The notes below the pieces were generated by a model that saw only the letters and a program-made list of their open reading frames with translations, ran no database searches and had not been told where the DNA came from. A stretch of 64,000 bases of DNA from Govania unica (lineage in GTDB: Bacteria; Pseudomonadota; Alphaproteobacteria; Sphingomonadales; Govanellaceae), in NCBI RefSeq assembly GCF_027920805.1, contig NZ_JANWOI010000004.1:310001-374000 (forward strand), read 5' to 3'. Each line of letters begins with the position of its first letter. The first letter of the stretch is position 1. Shown one piece after another: positions 60,397 through 64,000 of this stretch. The position numbers and the translations under genes were made by a program.

Positions 60397-61260
60397 ATGA
60401 TGTCCGTGACCGAGACCACCGCCCCCTTGTTCAGCCGTTTCACTCCCGCCGCGCCCTTGCTGCTGATGGGCTGCGGACGTATGGGATCGGCCATGCTGGA
60501 CGGCTGGCTGCAGCAGGGGCTTGATCCCGCCGCTGTCGTCATTGTCGAGCCATCGGACGATATCCGCGGCCATCTCGCGGGCCGTGCCGGTCAGCTTGCG
60601 GCAAGCCTTGCCGATGTGCCGTCGGACCTTCTGCCGCAACTGGTGGTGCTCGCCGTCAAGCCGCAGATGATGGATGGCGCGCTTGTTGACCTTGCTCCTT
60701 ATGCGGCACGTGGCAGCGCCTTTTTGTCCATCGCGGCGGGTAAGAATCTCGCTTACTTCCGGTCCGCGCTCGGCGCAGCACCGGTGGTGCGCGCCATGCC
60801 GAACACCCCGGCCGCGATCGGTCACGGCATCACGGCGGCCATCGCCAATGACGCTGTGACGCCGGACCTCGCCGAGGTTGCGCGGGCTCTGTTGTCGGCG
60901 GTGGGGGCCTTTGTCTGGCTTGACGATGAAAAGCATATGGATGCGGTGACGGCGGTCTCCGGCAGCGGCCCGGCCTATCTGTTTTATCTGACCGAATGTC
61001 TGGCGGCGGCCGGTGTCGCGGCCGGCTTGCCGCAGGAGCTGAGCTTTCAGCTCGCGGTTCACACCATGGCCGGATCGGGGGCCTTGTTGGCTCACTCCGG
61101 CGACAGCCCGACGGCGCTCCGCGAAGCGGTGACAAGCCCGGCGGGCACCACGGCGGCGGCGCTTGATGTGTTGATGGGTGAAAAGGGCCTGTCGCCGTTG
61201 ATGCGTCAGGCGGTCATGGCGGCCACCAAACGCTCGCGCGAGCTTGGGCACGTCAATTAA
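60397..61260 (+). CDS. proC: Pyrroline-5-carboxylate reductase
   Basis: A 287-residue NAD(P)H enzyme, last step of proline synthesis. Nucleotide fold G-C-G-R-M-G-S-A-M near the N-terminus, L-A-V-K-P-Q as the dinucleotide edge and the catalytic region A-V-S-G-S-G-P-A-Y near 180, with P-A-G-T-T near the C-terminus. GAGGAAAT places the start at 60397 instead of 60379. Confidence 0.94.
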   Translation: MMSVTETTAPLFSRFTPAAPLLLMGCGRMGSAMLDGWLQQGLDPAAVVIVEPSDDIRGHLAGRAGQLAASLADVPSDLLPQLVVLAVKPQMMDGALVDLAPYAARGSAFLSIAAGKNLAYFRSALGAAPVVRAMPNTPAAIGHGITAAIANDAVTPDLAEVARALLSAVGAFVWLDDEKHMDAVTAVSGSGPAYLFYLTECLAAAGVAAGLPQELSFQLAVHTMAGSGALLAHSGDSPTALREAVTSPAGTTAAALDVLMGEKGLSPLMRQAVMAATKRSRELGHVN

Positions 61261-61266
61261 CCCGGC

Positions 61267-61761
61267 TCAGGACTTGCTGACAAAATCCTGAATGGCAGCG
61301 CGGTTCTCGGGGTCGGTAAGACCAAGGAGCACGCGCCAGAATCCGGCCACTGCATCGGCTCCGGCCTCTTTATAGGCGCGGATGACGCGATCGCGTTGCA
61401 GGGCATGCAGCTGACGTTCGAGCTCAGCCCCCTTGTCGGTCAGATAGAGCAGGCGCTGGCGGCGGTCGCGGCTGCCCTTGTCCTGTCGCACATAGCCCTC
61501 GTCGATCAGCGAGCCGAGAACGCGGGACAGACTTTGCTTGGTGATGCTGAGGATGTCGAGCAGTTCGGCGACGGCCATTCCCGGGCGTCGTCCGACAAAA
61601 TGAATCACCCTGTGATGCGCGCGGCCGAAGCCATATTCCGCCAGGGCCTCATCCGGATCGGAGACGAGATCACGATATGCGAAATAAAGTAGCTCAATTC
61701 CCTTGCGAAGTTCCTCGTCACGCAAGAATTGTGCGGGTGCCATAGTCTTTAAGTCAGCCAT
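61267..61761 (-). CDS. MarR-family transcriptional regulator
   Basis: A 164-residue winged-helix regulator. The recognition helix region is L-S-I-T-K-Q-S-L-S-R-V-L-G-S-L and the wing D-R-R-Q-R-L-L-Y-L-T. Starts at 61761, 61743 or 61797 are possible; 61761 is preferred. It is divergent from ilvE, with 154 bp between them. Target unknown. Confidence 0.88.
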   Translation of the reverse strand: MADLKTMAPAQFLRDEELRKGIELLYFAYRDLVSDPDEALAEYGFGRAHHRVIHFVGRRPGMAVAELLDILSITKQSLSRVLGSLIDEGYVRQDKGSRDRRQRLLYLTDKGAELERQLHALQRDRVIRAYKEAGADAVAGFWRVLLGLTDPENRAAIQDFVSKS

Positions 61762-61915
61762 GTTGACACATTTATAGGCGAATGATACGCATCTCAAGCA
61801 AATAATGCGGCATAGAGCCTAGGGATACTGTCTGTCGCGTTCCGCCTGCGTCGTAGCGTATGGGCTGGAACAGGGCACACCGGACTCCGCCGCGGGACCC
61901 CAACGAGGTGACAGC

Positions 61916-62797
61916 ATGAGTCTTATTCCTTTCGACGATCGTGACGGCTTTATCTGGTTCGACGGCAAGCTTGTGCCCTGGCGCGATGCGAAAATTCATG
62001 TGCTTACGCATGCGCTCCATTATGCGAGCAGCGTGTTCGAAGGCCAGCGCGCTTATGGCGGCGAAATTTTCAAGCTGACCGAGCATAGCGAGCGTCTGCA
62101 TAAGTCGGCTGAAATCCTCGATTTCAAGGTGCCCTATTCGGTTGCGGAAATCGATCAGGCCGCTCGCGACGTGCTGAAGGCCAATAATCTGACCGACGCC
62201 TATCTGCGTCCGGTGGCCTGGCGCGGGGCGGAACAGATGGGCGTGGCCGCTCCTCTGACCAAAACTCATGTGGCCATCGCCGCCTGGGCCTGGCCGAGCT
62301 ATTTCTCCCCCGAAGCCAAGCTGAAAGGCCTGCGCCTCACGGTGTCGCGCTGGAAGCGCCCGGCTCCCGACAGCGCCCCGACCAGCAGCAAAGCCGCCGG
62401 TCTTTACATGATCTGCACGCTGTCAAAGCATGAAGCCGACCGCGCGGGCTTTGATGACGCCATCATGTTCGATTATCGCGGTCAGGTGGCCGAGGCGACC
62501 GGCGCCAACGTCTTTTTCGTCCAGGACGGCAAGATCCATACCCCGACCCCGGATTGCTTCCTTGACGGCATCACCCGCCGCACGGTGATCGACCTCGCCA
62601 AAAAGCGCGGCATCGAAGTCATCCAGCGCGCCATCATGCCGTCGGAAATGGAAGGCTTCGAACAAGCCTTCCTCACCGGCACCGCCGCCGAGGTGACGCC
62701 CCTGCGCGAAATCGGCCAATATAATTTCGAAGTCGGCACCATCGCCCAGACGCTGATGAAGGATTACGACGATTTCGTGAATGGCCGTCTGGCCTGA
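61916..62797 (+). CDS. ilvE: Branched-chain amino acid aminotransferase
   Basis: PLP-dependent class IV aminotransferase, 293 residues, making Leu, Ile and Val from their keto acids. The PLP Lys is Lys159 in T-S-S-K-A-A-G; H-A-L-H-Y-A-S-S-V-F-E-G and G-Q-V-A-E-A-T-G-A-N are typical. GAGGTGA lies upstream. A terminator follows. Confidence 0.94.
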   Translation: MSLIPFDDRDGFIWFDGKLVPWRDAKIHVLTHALHYASSVFEGQRAYGGEIFKLTEHSERLHKSAEILDFKVPYSVAEIDQAARDVLKANNLTDAYLRPVAWRGAEQMGVAAPLTKTHVAIAAWAWPSYFSPEAKLKGLRLTVSRWKRPAPDSAPTSSKAAGLYMICTLSKHEADRAGFDDAIMFDYRGQVAEATGANVFFVQDGKIHTPTPDCFLDGITRRTVIDLAKKRGIEVIQRAIMPSEMEGFEQAFLTGTAAEVTPLREIGQYNFEVGTIAQTLMKDYDDFVNGRLA

Positions 62798-62821
62798 TCG
62801 CGGTTTTCTGAAATGATCAAA

Positions 62822-62853
62822 CCCCGCCTAGAGTATTCTGGGCGGGGTTTTTT
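62822..62853 (+). terminator. Terminator after ilvE
   Basis: Stem CCCCGCCTAGA (62822-62832) with TCTGGGCGGGG (62837-62847), one G-U pair, then T6 at 62848-62853. Confidence 0.9.
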
Positions 62854-62854
62854 G

Positions 62855-62964
62855 TGCGGCTTCATGCTTCGAGACGGGCTTGCGCCCTCCTCAGCACGAA
62901 CGGAGAGTTTCATACCTATCCCGTTCGTGCTGAGGAGCGAAGCGTCTCGAAGCATGAAGCCGCA
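62855..62964. repeat. Palindromic repeat element, type 2
   Basis: 110 bp with long imperfect inverted arms: TGCGGCTTCATGCTTCGAGA... and ...TCTCGAAGCATGAAGCCGCA, with inner CTCAGCACGAACGG/CCGTTCGTGCTGAG. Similar dispersed elements are common in alphaproteobacteria. No gene inside. Confidence 0.85.
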
Positions 62965-63016
62965 CCGGCGCAAACTTCTATCGGACGGTGTGCTCCAGCG
63001 CGCGGTGGAGAGACTG

Positions 63017-63046
63017 GATTGCTTCGGCTACGCCTCGCAATGACGG
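63017..63046. repeat. Fragment of a third repeat type
   Basis: A 30-bp stretch beginning GATTGCTTCGGCTACGCC and ending TCGCAATGACGG resembles another dispersed alphaproteobacterial repeat. Only one arm pair (ATTGC/GCAAT) is visible, so it is likely a fragment. Confidence 0.4.
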
Positions 63047-63060
63047 ATAGGACATGAATT

Positions 63061-63150
63061 GTCATTCCCGCGAAGGCGGGAATCCAGGGGGGCGGCACGG
63101 CCTGCCCGGGTGCGGAAGAAAGGCTGGATCCCCGCCTTCGCGGGGATGAC
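63061..63150. repeat. Palindromic repeat element, type 3
   Basis: 90 bp with arms GTCATTCCCGCGAAGGCGGG... and ...CCCGCCTTCGCGGGGATGAC around a 30-bp centre. Same general design as type 1 but a different sequence. Confidence 0.88.
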
Positions 63151-63183
63151 GGGGTGGGGGCGGGGTTACCAGATGCTTTATCT

Positions 63184-63636
63184 CTACTTAGGTTCGCTCC
63201 AACGCGCGGCGGCGGCGTCATCCTGGGCTTTGGCTTCGACCCAGCGGGTGCCGGAGGCGGCGGTTTCCTGTTTCCAGATGGGTGCGCGGGTTTTGAGGTA
63301 GTCCATCAGAAAACTTGCGGCCTCGAAAGCGGCGGCGCGGTGGGCTGAGGCGGTGGCCACAAAGACGATGACGTCGCCCGGCACCATGGGGCCGACGCGA
63401 TGGCGGATCATCACGTCGGCGAGGCCAAAGCGGGTCATGGCGTCGTCTGTGATGCGGCCAAGCTCGCGCGCGGCCATGGCCGGGTAATGTTCAAGGGTCA
63501 GGCCGGTGAGGCCGTCATCGGCGCGGGCGCGGCCGGTGAAGCTTGTCACTGCGCCTGTGTTCGGACCGAGCCCGGCTTCGAACCGGCTGAGTTCCGCGCC
63601 GGGATCGATGACCTCGGGGCCGATCTGGGTCAGCAT
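63184..63636 (-). CDS. moaE: Molybdopterin synthase catalytic subunit
   Basis: A 150-residue large subunit that inserts sulfur into precursor Z with MoaD. G-A-V-T-S-F-T-G-R-A-R, L-E-H-Y-P-A-M-A and the Lys pair in M-D-Y-L-K-T-R-A-P-I-W-K identify it. ATG 63636 is one base after the moaD stop; the frame extends to 63741 over moaD. Confidence 0.94.
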   Translation of the reverse strand: MLTQIGPEVIDPGAELSRFEAGLGPNTGAVTSFTGRARADDGLTGLTLEHYPAMAARELGRITDDAMTRFGLADVMIRHRVGPMVPGDVIVFVATASAHRAAAFEAASFLMDYLKTRAPIWKQETAASGTRWVEAKAQDDAAAARWSEPK

Positions 63637-63637
63637 G

Positions 63638-63892
63638 TCAGCCTCCGGTGACCGGCGGGAAGATGGCGATTTCGTCGCCGTCACGGATAGGGTGGTTGAG
63701 ATCCACGTGGGTTTCATTGACGGCCACGCGCAGCCGGTCATGGTCGGCCAGCGCCTCGGCCGAGCCTGCGTCCCGGGCGCTCAGATAGGTGATGAGGCTG
63801 GCCACAGTGGTGACGCCCGCAGGCAGCGGCAGGGTCTCGTCGGCCCGGCCGATCTTTTCTCGCACCCAGGCGAAATAGAGCAAGGTCACCAT
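63638..63892 (-). CDS. moaD: Molybdopterin synthase sulfur-carrier subunit
   Basis: An 84-residue ubiquitin-fold protein ending in the thiocarboxylate G-G (P-P-V-T-G-G). It pairs with MoaE. Co-transcribed between pgsA and moaE with 1-base gaps at both sides. Fits the molybdate transporter elsewhere in the window. Confidence 0.94.
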   Translation of the reverse strand: MVTLLYFAWVREKIGRADETLPLPAGVTTVASLITYLSARDAGSAEALADHDRLRVAVNETHVDLNHPIRDGDEIAIFPPVTGG

Positions 63893-63893
63893 A

Positions 63894-64000
63894 TCAGGTC
63901 ATGTATTTGAGACCGGCGCGCAGATAATCATAGCCGGTGTAAATGGTCAGAATGGCGGCGATCCACAACAGCGCGGTGCCGATGTCGGCGGCGGGCAGTC
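63894..64000 (-). CDS. pgsA: CDP-diacylglycerol-glycerol-3-phosphate 3-phosphatidyltransferase, C-terminal end (partial)
   Basis: The minus strand reads ...L-L-W-I-A-A-I-L-T-I-Y-T-G-Y-D-Y-L-R-A-G-L-K-Y-M-T-stop, the usual last membrane segment and tail of PgsA (phosphatidylglycerophosphate synthase). The gene begins outside the window. pgsA-moaD-moaE is a common alphaproteobacterial order. Family call is from the tail only. Confidence 0.75.
   Translation of the reverse strand, partial: LPAADIGTALLWIAAILTIYTGYDYLRAGLKYMT

Overview
The window is GC-rich, densely coded chromosomal DNA, almost certainly from an alphaproteobacterium. The evidence is the run prs - pgeF - midA - lgt with ubiK and proC beside it, the rplY-pth-ychF run, a tonB-exbB-exbD-exbD-TPR operon, several TonB/outer-membrane functions, and short inverted-repeat elements typical of that class. 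I cannot place it to genus. No tRNA, rRNA, CRISPR, prophage or insertion sequence was seen.

Layout. 1-8.3 kb holds metabolic and stress genes: an amino-acid permease, DoxX, a PaaN-type aldehyde dehydrogenase, two pirins, catalase and S-formylglutathione hydrolase. 8.4-11.5 kb is a copper-type operon of a small Cys-containing periplasmic protein, a TolC-like lipoprotein and a Tat-exported multicopper oxidase. It sits behind a CsoR-type palindrome. 12.2-19.3 kb is the most unusual part. A sigma-54 activator and a coiled-coil/beta-barrel outer-membrane protein face a four-gene operon encoding three cysteine-poor secreted proteins and a C39-like protease. A near-perfect sigma-54 promoter lies upstream of that operon. 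The set resembles the Fap functional-amyloid system but differs from it in important ways.

19.6-27.6 kb carries acyl-CoA metabolism (racemase, thioesterase, glutaryl-CoA dehydrogenase), modABC, a sorbosone-dehydrogenase-like protein and a second permease. 27.6-36.0 kb has corA, an M19 dipeptidase-like protein, the TonB system and a two-component system. 36.1-39.6 kb is an EmrAB-type pump with a divergent TetR regulator and two palindromic sites between them. 39.6-43.5 kb has ygiD, rimO, a noncoding stretch with a direct repeat, and a double-HxlR regulator.

43.8-49.5 kb looks like an aromatic-compound locus: carotenoid/lignostilbene oxygenase, nitronate monooxygenase, TonB-dependent receptor and hydroxychromene-carboxylate isomerase. 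An almost identical 19-bp element precedes two of its transcription units. 49.5-64.0 kb is mostly housekeeping (MipA/OmpV, Rrf2, MaoC, ychF, pth, rplY, a CsgG-like protein, prs, pgeF, midA, lgt, ubiK, proC, ilvE, moaE, moaD, end of pgsA), with a cluster of palindromic repeats near 63 kb.

All assignments come from reading the sequence. Family names are recognition from motifs, not search results. Start sites were moved from the longest open frame where a ribosome binding site or signal peptide supported it.
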